Assembly: GCF_026672275.1 (NCBI RefSeq)
Contig: NZ_JANQCD010000016.1
Location: 1-64,000 of the forward strand
Length of the DNA: 64,000 nucleotides
Direction of reading: 5' to 3'
Source of the DNA: Marinifilum sp. D737
GTDB taxonomy: Bacteria > Bacteroidota > Bacteroidia > Bacteroidales > Marinifilaceae
The notes beneath the pieces are model-generated. The model was not told where the DNA came from. It did no database searches and worked only from the letters and a program-made list of their open reading frames with translations. The stretch's first letter is position 1; every line of letters starts with the position of its first letter. Positions 25,468-33,351 of this stretch are shown in pieces. The translations under genes were made by a program, and so were the position numbers.

Positions 25468-27351
25468 CTATTTGATTACAAACAACAACTCCAATCTTCG
25501 GTTCTGTCGATGCTGTTCTTCCGAACACTCACTACCATCGACACATCCATTTACAACAAAACGTTCTCCATAGGCATTACAGATGATTCTATTGGAATCA
25601 ACACCCTTGGCAATCATGAATTCCCTGGCCATTTTTGCTCTCTTCATGGATAAAGTCTTATTGGACTGAGCAGCTCCTTTCGAATCGGTATGAGAGTTGA
25701 TCACAATGTCCAAGTCGGGATACATCTTCCAGAAACCCACCATTTTCGATAAAGTTAATTTTGCTTCTGAATTTAAACTCTCTTGCCCCGCATCAAAATG
25801 AATTTTACGGAACATCATTCTCTTGTCAGGATAATGAATCGGGCTCAACTCTTTGGCAAAACCTTTCTCCATATCTTTCTCTAGCTTCCTAAGTAGTATG
25901 TCAACACTCAAATTTGATTCCATGGGGTAATACTTCAAATGTGTGCTTTCATAGCCTTGTTTCTCTGCAGTTATCTCGTAAAGAATGCCCTCTCCCAATT
26001 CATACCAGGAGACATCAAACTGAAACCTATCTGCAGCGATTTGCTGGGGCACAATCATTTGATTACTCAACACCTTTTCCACTTCAATCTTCGCATTCGA
26101 AACGGATTCCCTGCTGATCACCTCTTTCACAAAAAGTTCTACCTGCATTTTTCGATCTGCACCAAATGAATAAATTCGATCTCGAATCCCCTTATTGTTT
26201 CTGTCCGAAACCATTAAAAGCTGTCCTTTTTCAGGACTATCCTGAATGCTAAAATCGTTCTGCGATGAATTTAAAGCAGGCCCTGCATTCTTCACCTCTC
26301 CCCACTCGCCTTCTTTGGTTTTCGATGCATAAAACAGATCCAAACGACCATAGCCCACTTGCCCGTCGGAAGCAAACCACAACTTTCCATCCTTTAAAAT
26401 GGAAGGGTAAATTTCATGATGTTTGGTATTGATTTCTTCTCCCAAATTAATTGGTCTTCCCCAGGACTTCCCTCTCCTATGGCATACATAGATATCCATG
26501 CCGCCGTATCCGCCTGGCATATCCGAAGAAAAATACAAACTCTTGCCATCTTTGCTAATACAGGGATAAGCACATGAATACTTTCGTCCATTAAATGGCA
26601 GAACAAAACTTGCCTTCCACCGGTTATTTTTGAACTCAGCTTCAACAATCTCCATATATTGCCTGCCTTTCCTGGTGTACCAACTTGTGTAATACATGCT
26701 TTTCCCATCTCCGGAAACAGCAATAGCGCCCAAATCAACAGCATTGTTCAATTGATCGGCCCAAGGCTTCAATTCTGAATATTCCTGATCGGCAAACTCA
26801 CTGTAAAACAGTTGATAGTTCTTAAGTCCACGAGCATTCTTTTTACCCAGATTAGAATATATGATTTTATTCCCCACCACACTTACACCCAAACTTTTCG
26901 ATTTGGGCTGCTGATGAATGGCGCGTAAAATCATTCCTGAAGCGTCAGTAGCTTTCTCTAATTCCTGTATGGCTTTGATTCTCTTGTCTACATGAACCTG
27001 ATTCGCACCTTTTTCTGCAGCTCTTTCACAAGACAATATTGCCTCTTTATACTTTCCCGCATTTAAATGGATATGAGACAAGGCCAACAAATCGTCAGCA
27101 GATTTCTCACTATCATATATTTTTTGATAATAGTTTTCAGCCTCCTGGTAATCGCCCAAGAAGTAATAGGACTCTGCAATCTTGCGGTTGATTTCAGGGT
27201 TCTTGTTTTTTACATTTTTAAAATTTGCAATTGCCTCTGCAAAATGAGTCTTCACAAAGGCCTTCTCTCCTCTTCTCAAAAATCGACTTTGAGCAGACAG
27301 CAGAAAAGCAAAGCAAACAAACAATAAAGTCAGTTGAAATTTGGCAGCCAT
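25468..27351 (-). CDS. PorE-like OmpA-family protein (TPR, beta-propeller, regulatory-like domain, OmpA)
   Basis: 627 residues from the ATG at 27351; the longer frame adds 20 unlikely residues before a clear signal peptide (MAAKFQLTLLFVCFAFLLSAQ). Domain order: TPR-like repeats (~25-135), PD40/WD40-type propeller blades (~180-400; SAVSGDGKSMYYTSW-like, KDGKSLYFSSDMPGGYGGMDIY, ILKDGKLWFASDGQVGYGRLDLFYA), a carboxypeptidase-regulatory-like domain (~420-500) and a C-terminal OmpA domain with INSHTDSKGAAQSN and NRRLELLF. This order matches PorE of the type IX secretion system, which anchors the machinery to peptidoglycan. Paralogues with the same architecture exist in Bacteroidota, so a direct secretion role is not certain. 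Confidence 0.85.
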   Translation of the reverse strand: MAAKFQLTLLFVCFAFLLSAQSRFLRRGEKAFVKTHFAEAIANFKNVKNKNPEINRKIAESYYFLGDYQEAENYYQKIYDSEKSADDLLALSHIHLNAGKYKEAILSCERAAEKGANQVHVDKRIKAIQELEKATDASGMILRAIHQQPKSKSLGVSVVGNKIIYSNLGKKNARGLKNYQLFYSEFADQEYSELKPWADQLNNAVDLGAIAVSGDGKSMYYTSWYTRKGRQYMEIVEAEFKNNRWKASFVLPFNGRKYSCAYPCISKDGKSLYFSSDMPGGYGGMDIYVCHRRGKSWGRPINLGEEINTKHHEIYPSILKDGKLWFASDGQVGYGRLDLFYASKTKEGEWGEVKNAGPALNSSQNDFSIQDSPEKGQLLMVSDRNNKGIRDRIYSFGADRKMQVELFVKEVISRESVSNAKIEVEKVLSNQMIVPQQIAADRFQFDVSWYELGEGILYEITAEKQGYESTHLKYYPMESNLSVDILLRKLEKDMEKGFAKELSPIHYPDKRMMFRKIHFDAGQESLNSEAKLTLSKMVGFWKMYPDLDIVINSHTDSKGAAQSNKTLSMKRAKMAREFMIAKGVDSNRIICNAYGERFVVNGCVDGSECSEEQHRQNRRLELLFVIK

Positions 27352-27418
27352 ACTTTTACAATGTTTGGGATGAACATAAATAAAAATAGGGATTTTTGGA
27401 ATAAATCCCAAAATTCAA

Positions 27419-27436
27419 TCCCGAAAGCTTTCGGGA
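27419..27436. repeat. 18-bp perfect palindrome TCCCGAAAGCTTTCGGGA
   Basis: Embedded in the context CAA-palindrome-CCAAA. The same palindrome recurs at 27511-27528, and a near copy with the same flanks lies at 20233-20250. Confidence 0.9.
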
Positions 27437-27446
27437 CCAAACCTCA

Positions 27447-27510
27447 GATCCCAAATCCCAAATCACAAATCCCAAATCCCAAATCACAAATCCCAAATCA
27501 CAAATCACAA
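27447..27510. repeat. heptamer tandem array (CCCAAAT / CACAAAT)
   Basis: About nine 7-bp units that mix two versions differing at one position. It lies directly between the two 18-bp palindromes. Confidence 0.9.
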
Positions 27511-27528
27511 TCCCGAAAGCTTTCGGGA
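27511..27528. repeat. 18-bp perfect palindrome, second copy
   Basis: Identical to 27419-27436, followed again by CCAAA. Confidence 0.9.
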
Positions 27529-27579
27529 CCAAATCTCAAATCACAAATCACAAATACCAGGCAACAAGGAGAAAGGAGA

Positions 27580-27684
27580 AAGTAAAATGGTAGAAAAGTA
27601 GAATAGTAGAATAGTAGAATAGTAGAAAAGTAAAATGGTAGAATGGTAGAATAGTAGAATGGTGAAAAAGGTGAAAGGTAAAAG
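27580..27684. repeat. octamer tandem array (AGTAGAAT)
   Basis: 8-bp units AGTAGAAT, AGTAGAAA, AGTAAAAT, GGTAGAAT, GGTGAAAA repeated over about 100 bp. Confidence 0.88.
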
Positions 27685-27707
27685 GAAGGAGATTTACGAA
27701 GATCTTG

Positions 27708-27757
27708 ATGATGGATATGATTTTCGTTGATAAGCTTTGTCCACAGATGAACACAAA
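27708..27757. repeat. dispersed ~50-bp repeat, copy 3
   Basis: Near-identical to 1854-1903 (ATGATGGATATGATTTTCG ... GTCCACAGATGAACACAAA). Confidence 0.7.
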
Positions 27758-27956
27758 CGAAGCTATTCGCAAAGATCAGCATGATTAAAAAAACAATTTC
27801 AAAGCTGTAATTTTATATTGTTAATTACTCATTATTAATTGTTCATTATTCACACATGTGACGGAAGAAAATACAAAAAGTAAAATAGTAGAATGGTGAA
27901 AAAGGAGAAAGTGTCCCATTCTACCATTCTACTTTTCTACTTTCCAGACCTTTGGA

Positions 27957-29204
27957 CTAAGCAAGTCTCTCTCTTTTCATTAAGAGTGAACTGTCACCAT
28001 AGCTCAGGAAACGAAATTCGTTATCCAAGGCATGCTGGTAGATTTCTCTCCAATCTTCACCCACCAATGCTGATATTAGCAACAACAAAGTACTCTGTGG
28101 TTGATGAAAATTGGTAACCAATCCTTTGATCACCTTAAAATCGTAACCTGGAGCAATAATAATTTGCGTAGCCGCATTAAACAGGCTGATTTCATTCTCT
28201 TCCATATAAGCACAAATGGCCTGAAATGATTCTTCTACCGTATAATTCTTAGGCAATTGATAGGCTTCCCATTGCTTCAATAATTTAGGATCCTCTGCCT
28301 TTGTCAGAATTTTAACTCCCATCCAATACAAACTTTCCAATGTACGAACCGATGTTGTTCCTACTGCAATGACTCCATTTTTTGTAGCCGCAATACTTCT
28401 TAAACTTTCTGCAGTTACCTGGATATGCTCGGTATGCATTTCATGATCCCCAATCTGATCAGATTTCACAGGCTTGAACGTACCTGCACCCACATGCAAA
28501 GTCAATTCTTCACGTTCAATTCCTTTGGCATCCATTTCTGCAAAAACCTTATCGGTAAAGTGTAAACCTGCAGTAGGTGCTGCCACAGATCCTTCAAATT
28601 TGGAGTAAACCGTTTGGTATCGAAGTAAATCACCTTCTTCAGTATCTCGATTCAAGTAAGGAGGAATTGGAATTTTACCTGTTTGCTCCAATACTTCGCT
28701 AAAACTGAGCTCCTCATGATTCCAGCTAAACTGAATTTCCTGGGCTCCATCCAACAATTGAATTCTCTCTGCCTGCAATTGATACTCCTTCTCATCCACG
28801 AAGAAAGACATGCTTAACACTCCGGATTTCCATTTTTTTGAATTCCCCACAATACACTTCCATGTAGACTTCTGAGTTGCCTGAAAAGCCAGGTTGTAAT
28901 CAGCAGGATTCAAGGGTTCCAAACAGAAAATCTCAACACGTGCTCCTGTTTCTTTATGGAAAATTAATCTTGCCTGGATTACCTTGGTGTTGTTGTACAC
29001 CATCTTCGTTCCCGACTCTATTTCTTCCGGAAGTTGATTGAATACAGATTCATTGATCTCACCATTGCGATAAATTAACAATTTAGATAAATCTCTATTT
29101 TCCAAAGGGTGTTTTGCAATTCTATGATCGGGCAAATCGTAAGTAAAATTTGCAATTTCAATCTGTTGTGTCTCTAATGTTTTGTTTTCTGTATTAATCT
29201 CCAT
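27957..29204 (-). CDS. queA: S-adenosylmethionine:tRNA ribosyltransferase-isomerase
   Basis: 415 residues, slightly longer than the ~350 typical of E. coli QueA but normal for Bacteroidota. It transfers and isomerises the ribosyl part of SAM to preQ1-tRNA, making epoxyqueuosine in queuosine synthesis. Seen: YDLPDHRIAKHPLENRDLSKLL at the N-terminus, MVYNNTKVIQARL, SVAAPTAGLHFT, the LTLHVGAGTFKPV block with MHTEHIQVT, VGTTSVRTLESL, and VTNFHQPQSTLLLLISALVG near the C-terminus. Monocistronic, divergent from the DUF2027-Smr gene. Confidence 0.96.
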   Translation of the reverse strand: MEINTENKTLETQQIEIANFTYDLPDHRIAKHPLENRDLSKLLIYRNGEINESVFNQLPEEIESGTKMVYNNTKVIQARLIFHKETGARVEIFCLEPLNPADYNLAFQATQKSTWKCIVGNSKKWKSGVLSMSFFVDEKEYQLQAERIQLLDGAQEIQFSWNHEELSFSEVLEQTGKIPIPPYLNRDTEEGDLLRYQTVYSKFEGSVAAPTAGLHFTDKVFAEMDAKGIEREELTLHVGAGTFKPVKSDQIGDHEMHTEHIQVTAESLRSIAATKNGVIAVGTTSVRTLESLYWMGVKILTKAEDPKLLKQWEAYQLPKNYTVEESFQAICAYMEENEISLFNAATQIIIAPGYDFKVIKGLVTNFHQPQSTLLLLISALVGEDWREIYQHALDNEFRFLSYGDSSLLMKRERLA

Positions 29205-29266
29205 CTTCCTTCATCTGTGCGCCACACATTATCATGCGGCAATTCATTTTGATCGGCAAAAATAGC

Positions 29267-29274
29267 TAACTTTG
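29267..29274 (+). promoter_or_regulatory. candidate -7 element (TAACTTTG)
   Basis: Matches TAnnTTTG, 26 bp upstream of the start at 29300. A TTTG at 29248-29251 is closer than the normal -33 spacing, so the upstream half is uncertain. Confidence 0.45.
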
Positions 29275-29299
29275 TTGGGAATTAAAAAAATCAGATCAA

Positions 29300-30328
29300 A
29301 TGCAAATCAATATAGGCGATAAAGTCCGTTTTTTAAATGATATAGGCGGAGGAACCGTAACCAAAATTATCGATGCAAATACCGTTATGGTGTTGAACGA
29401 TGAAGATGAATTTGAGATTCCAAGCATAAAAAAAAATCTTGTAGTAGTTGAAGCAGCAGGTGGCGAGCAAGCAAATCAGCAGCAAACCACACATATTACA
29501 TCAGAAAGCTCCACTGTTAAAGCAAGTGCACAAAACTTATTTGTAGAGAAAGAAGAAGTATATGTAGCATTTGCTCCGCGTGAAGGCTATAATCCAACGG
29601 AGAGTCCTCAGGAACTTTACCTGATTAATGATACCAATCATATTCTTCTGTATGGATTCTATGATAAAAAAGGCAACAAGATGGAAGGACAAACAGCGGG
29701 TAACCTCGATCCAAAATCAAAAATCCTGCTGAACGAATATGACCTTAAGGAGTTAAATGAATTATCGAGCTGCTTCTTTCAGATTTTATTCTACAAACCA
29801 GGTGAGTCTGACATCAAGAAGCCTCTTGAACGAAACATCAAGATTCAACCGGTAAAGTTCTACAAGTCTACAAGCTACAAAGACACTCCCTATTTTCAGC
29901 AAAATGTAATTCTTCACAAACTAACTGGTGAAGATTTAGAACACAAATTGGAGGAACTGAGCCAAAAAGAGTTTAAAAAAGTGATTCGTGAAAAAGAGTC
30001 TGCCAATAAATCATCAAAACCACAAATCAATGTGAAAGGCAAAGAGGAGATCATTGAAGTTGACCTTCACATCAACTCTTTGATTGATTCGGTAACTGGT
30101 CTTTCAAATGCGGACATTCTGGAATTTCAATTGAACAAGTTTCATGAAATCATGCGTCAATACCAAAATTCGAAAGGAAAAAGAATTGTGTTCATCCATG
30201 GAATTGGAAATGGAACTTTGAAAAAGAAAGTACACGACGAATTACGACGCAAATACAAAAAGCACTACCAGCAAGATGCTTCGTTTAAAGAATATGGCTG
30301 GGGAGCTACAATGGTAACGATACGATAA
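29300..30328 (+). CDS. DUF2027 and Smr-domain protein
   Basis: 342 residues. The N-terminal KOW-like segment (IGDKVRFLNDIGGGTVTKIIDANTVMVLNDEDEFEIP) and a beta-rich middle region (~90-215) match the DUF2027 family. Residues ~245-342 are an Smr domain: DLHINSLIDS, the conserved KRIVFIHGIGNGTLKKKVHDEL and a final YGWGATMVTIR. Smr domains are nucleic-acid nicking or binding modules, also found at the C-terminus of MutS2. The role of this combination is unknown. Monocistronic, with its own terminator. Confidence 0.88.
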   Translation: MQINIGDKVRFLNDIGGGTVTKIIDANTVMVLNDEDEFEIPSIKKNLVVVEAAGGEQANQQQTTHITSESSTVKASAQNLFVEKEEVYVAFAPREGYNPTESPQELYLINDTNHILLYGFYDKKGNKMEGQTAGNLDPKSKILLNEYDLKELNELSSCFFQILFYKPGESDIKKPLERNIKIQPVKFYKSTSYKDTPYFQQNVILHKLTGEDLEHKLEELSQKEFKKVIREKESANKSSKPQINVKGKEEIIEVDLHINSLIDSVTGLSNADILEFQLNKFHEIMRQYQNSKGKRIVFIHGIGNGTLKKKVHDELRRKYKKHYQQDASFKEYGWGATMVTIR

Positions 30329-30353
30329 TTCCGAATTATAAAGAATGAGTGAA

Positions 30354-30383
30354 GGAGTGCAAGAAATTGTGCTCCTTTTTTTT
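30354..30383 (+). terminator. Rho-independent terminator after the DUF2027-Smr gene
   Basis: GGAGTGCAA-GAAA-TTGTGCTCC (9-bp stem with two G-U pairs and a GAAA tetraloop) followed by eight T. Confidence 0.9.
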
Positions 30384-30502
30384 GAACAGTCCAACAGTCC
30401 AACAGTCCAACAGTCCAACAGTCCAACAGTCCAACAGTCCAACAGTCCAACAGTCGAAAAGTCAAAGAGTCGAAAAGTCAAAGAGTCGAAACGTGGAATA
30501 GT
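30384..30502. repeat. octamer tandem array (CAGTCCAA x8, then AGTCGAAA)
   Basis: Eight perfect CAGTCCAA units at 30387-30450, followed by degenerate AGTCGAAA / AGTCAAAG units to about 30502. It begins right at the T-run of the preceding terminator. Confidence 0.95.
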
Positions 30503-30633
30503 TTTAATTAGCTGAACTCACGATGCAATGAAGCGTCATACTTCAGCAAATGATATTTTTCAGCTATTAAGCTGAGTTCCCTGAAAAACAGATGCCCCAG
30601 AAAGTCAGATTTACTCAAGATCTGTTTTGAAAA

Positions 30634-31284
30634 TTAAGAATTCAAGAATGATTTGATCGGCTCAAAGCAGGAAAGAAAAACCAAGAATCCCAAAATGGCA
30701 ATGATTAATCCGGATATTTTGTTGATCCAAAACATCTGTTTTAGTCGAAACTTTTTTCTAAACAAGTCCACAATGGTTGATAAGGCATACCACCACAATG
30801 CTCCACCCAACAATACACCTAGCAATAAATAAAGACCTGTTAATGCAGAATGAGCATCTCCAAACACTGAAGCACCGGCAAACATGGCTCCAAAAAACAG
30901 AACCGCAATAGGATTAGAGAGGGTTAGAAAAAAGATCGCCAAAAAATCACCAAACATTCCTCTTTTTCCTGGCGACTGCGACTTTTTAAACTGCTTCACC
31001 GTATTGGCCAGAAAAATCCTTAATCCAACCAAAATCAGGAAAATAGAGCCAATTAATCTGAAGTAAAATTCCTGGGCTTGAATAAAATTAATCACAAATC
31101 CCAAGCCCAAAACTGCAATGGATGCAAATAAAGTATCAGCAACAGCTGCTCCTGATCCTGAAATAAAACCAGCCAGCCTTCCCTTCTGCAGCGTTTTTTG
31201 AATGATCAGAACACCAATGGGTCCTAACGGTATTGAAGCCATTAAGCCCACAACTATCCCTTTAAATATATATTGAAATTCCAA
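30634..31284 (-). CDS. LysE-family amino-acid/solute exporter
   Basis: 216 residues with six hydrophobic segments. The family signature is visible at the N-terminus (VVGLMASIPLGPIGVLIIQKTLQKG), with FLTLSNPIAVLFFGAMFAG in the middle. LysE-type proteins export amino acids and similar small molecules from the cytoplasm. The start codon is TTG at 31284, right after an in-frame stop. The first Met would delete the start of the first helix, so TTG is preferred. Substrate unknown. Confidence 0.88.
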   Translation of the reverse strand: MEFQYIFKGIVVGLMASIPLGPIGVLIIQKTLQKGRLAGFISGSGAAVADTLFASIAVLGLGFVINFIQAQEFYFRLIGSIFLILVGLRIFLANTVKQFKKSQSPGKRGMFGDFLAIFFLTLSNPIAVLFFGAMFAGASVFGDAHSALTGLYLLLGVLLGGALWWYALSTIVDLFRKKFRLKQMFWINKISGLIIAILGFLVFLSCFEPIKSFLNS

Positions 31285-31338
31285 CTAATCGTCTTTTTCA
31301 GTTAACAAAATTGAATCGCAAAGTTCGGAATAAATCTC

Positions 31339-33144
31339 TTAAAATTCCATATCATCCGACGAAAATCTTTGAAGAATTGTATCATCGTTTATTTCCTTCG
31401 ATAAGGATTCAATCACTTTCATGGGAACATCAAACAAATCCAACACAAGCAATCCATCTAAACAATCATTAAAATTCGGATCAATATTAAACCCTACAAT
31501 TTTAGCATTTAATGAAATGTACTTTTTCAATAAAACCGGCAACTTGTCATTGGTAATTTCAAAATCACCAATTAGCTTATCTAATTTATTGATATCATTC
31601 TTAGCTGTTTCCAGTAAAATATCAACATCCAAGTCCTTAATTTTAACCTTAAACTGCTTTCTCGATTTGATATGCTGTCCCATTTCATAATTGAAATAGT
31701 TGGCCATTATAAATTTAATGATCAAATCTTTCGATAAATTCGAGTATTTATTGCTAATACTAACCGGCCCAATCAAATAACGAGATTCAGGATTCTTAAG
31801 CAGGAAATACAATATCCCTTTCCAAAGCAGGAACAAAGGCATTGGCTTTCTTTGGTATTCCTTCACAATAAAAGAACGCCCAAGCTCCAAAGACTGACTT
31901 AAAATAGGCTGAAATTTCTTGCTCATTCGGAACAAACTTTGCAAATAAAAGCCTTTTAATCCATAACCCGACAAGATTTCATGTCCTTTACCAACACGAT
32001 AAGCTCCTACAATCTTATGATTTTCTTCGTCCCAAATAAAAAGCTGATGGTAATACAGATCAAACTCATCGATATCAATACTCTGATTTGTCCCCTCACC
32101 TACTTCACGGAAAGTGATCTCACGCAAACGACCAATTTCATTTAGTATGTTTGGCAGTTTTGATGAAGGCGCACAATACACGCAATACGACCTGCTTTTA
32201 AACAACAAATAATCCTCTTTCAAGCTGTCTACCTCATTTCGAATCACATTCTCATCGATAGGAGGTATAATATCCTCTACTTTCACCACTTTGGCCTTGC
32301 GCTTAAAGCGATAAAATTTCTTTACCTCGATTGGTGTTCCCAACATGTAGGTTTTTGCGCGCAAAAATCTTCCATATTGATTGATATCCGTAAAGCCTTT
32401 CTGATCTTTTTGAGAAATCGGATTACCAATTCTAATGCGTACAACCTTGTTCTTCTTATTTAAGAGTTCAGAAGGAAGTTTCACAGTTCTCAAACTTGGG
32501 TGAATCATCCCCAACAAATGAAAAATTAAACTGTTATTCCCCTGAAAATAAATTGGAACTACCGGTACATCGGCCTTCTTAATAAATTTAAGAATGGAAG
32601 GCATCCATTGCTTATCCGAAATATTATGAGTAGCCGATTGATAGGTTGAAACCTCTCCTGCCGGAAAAATTCCCAATGGCTTTCCATCACTTAAATGTCT
32701 TAATGCTTCTTTTAAGCCTCCTGTACTGGATGCAGCACCTTTTCTATCTTCAAACGGATTCACTCCCAGGAAATAATCCTGGATTGGCTCTACTTTTTTC
32801 AACAGAAAGTTCGCCATTGCCTTAAAATCCGGTCGAACAAGACTTAATAGTTTTATCAAAATAATCCCATCAATTCCTCCAAATGGATGGTTCGAAATGG
32901 TAATAAAAGCACCTTCGGTAGGAATTCGCTTTAATTCTTCTTCATCAAATTCAAATTTGATTCCCAGCTCTTCAATCAAAGCGTCTATAAACTCAATCCC
33001 GTCTTTACAACAATTATCAGAGTATAGCTTGTTCAGCTTGTCTAACTTTAAAATGTACATTAGAAATTTGGCAAAGCTTTCACCGCCAAACCAATTTAAA
33101 CTTTCGCTGGCTTTTAGCAAATCTTTCGGATCGACTAATTTCAT
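31339..33144 (-). CDS. two-domain lysophospholipid acyltransferase / GNAT N-acyltransferase (OlsF/GlsF-like)
   Basis: 601 residues. The N-terminal half is a PlsC-type acyltransferase: ITISNHPFGGIDG with His86 and Asp92, GIFPAGEVST (~160) and VPVVPIYFQGNN. The C-terminal half (~320-580) resembles the hemolysin/OlsB GNAT group: DEFDLYYHQLFIWDEENHKIVGAYRVGKGHEI and LELGRSFIVKEYQRKPMPLFLLWKGI. Fused O- and N-acyltransferases of this form (OlsF) make ornithine lipids in other bacteria. In Bacteroidota the separate homologues GlsA/GlsB make glycine lipids. It therefore probably makes an N-acyl-amino-acid membrane lipid; the head group is not determined. Confidence 0.85.
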   Translation of the reverse strand: MKLVDPKDLLKASESLNWFGGESFAKFLMYILKLDKLNKLYSDNCCKDGIEFIDALIEELGIKFEFDEEELKRIPTEGAFITISNHPFGGIDGIILIKLLSLVRPDFKAMANFLLKKVEPIQDYFLGVNPFEDRKGAASSTGGLKEALRHLSDGKPLGIFPAGEVSTYQSATHNISDKQWMPSILKFIKKADVPVVPIYFQGNNSLIFHLLGMIHPSLRTVKLPSELLNKKNKVVRIRIGNPISQKDQKGFTDINQYGRFLRAKTYMLGTPIEVKKFYRFKRKAKVVKVEDIIPPIDENVIRNEVDSLKEDYLLFKSRSYCVYCAPSSKLPNILNEIGRLREITFREVGEGTNQSIDIDEFDLYYHQLFIWDEENHKIVGAYRVGKGHEILSGYGLKGFYLQSLFRMSKKFQPILSQSLELGRSFIVKEYQRKPMPLFLLWKGILYFLLKNPESRYLIGPVSISNKYSNLSKDLIIKFIMANYFNYEMGQHIKSRKQFKVKIKDLDVDILLETAKNDINKLDKLIGDFEITNDKLPVLLKKYISLNAKIVGFNIDPNFNDCLDGLLVLDLFDVPMKVIESLSKEINDDTILQRFSSDDMEF

Positions 33145-33351
33145 ATATTAATATTTTCCTGAAAGTCCCTTCTCCTTAAGGTAAAATCTTACTTAAACAA
33201 CAAGATTGACTTCCTTTCTTAGTTTTTGTTTTAGTTGTCCTTTGGGTAGCATTCGTTTCAATCGAACACTTCGTCTTAATTAGGCAAAAATAGTATTATT
33301 TCTTATATGTGAGCTTCAATATTTGGTTAAATTACTACTCTATTCTTTTAT

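Larger units (their letters stand above)
27352..27956. other. non-coding repeat-rich region
   Basis: No gene seen. In order it holds: the palindrome at 27419; a heptamer array of CCCAAAT/CACAAAT (27447-27510); a second palindrome (27511-27528); more heptamers; an octamer array (27580-27684); the 24-bp shared block (27682-27705); the third copy of the dispersed repeat (27708-27757); and a pair of oppositely oriented octamer runs (27880-27912 and 27918-27951) that could pair as an irregular hairpin next to the queA stop. Confidence 0.75.

Noticed and set aside
30242-30481. Minus-strand frames encoding a repeated CWTVGLLD peptide
   Set aside because: Translation of the CAGTCCAA octamer array in overlapping frames.
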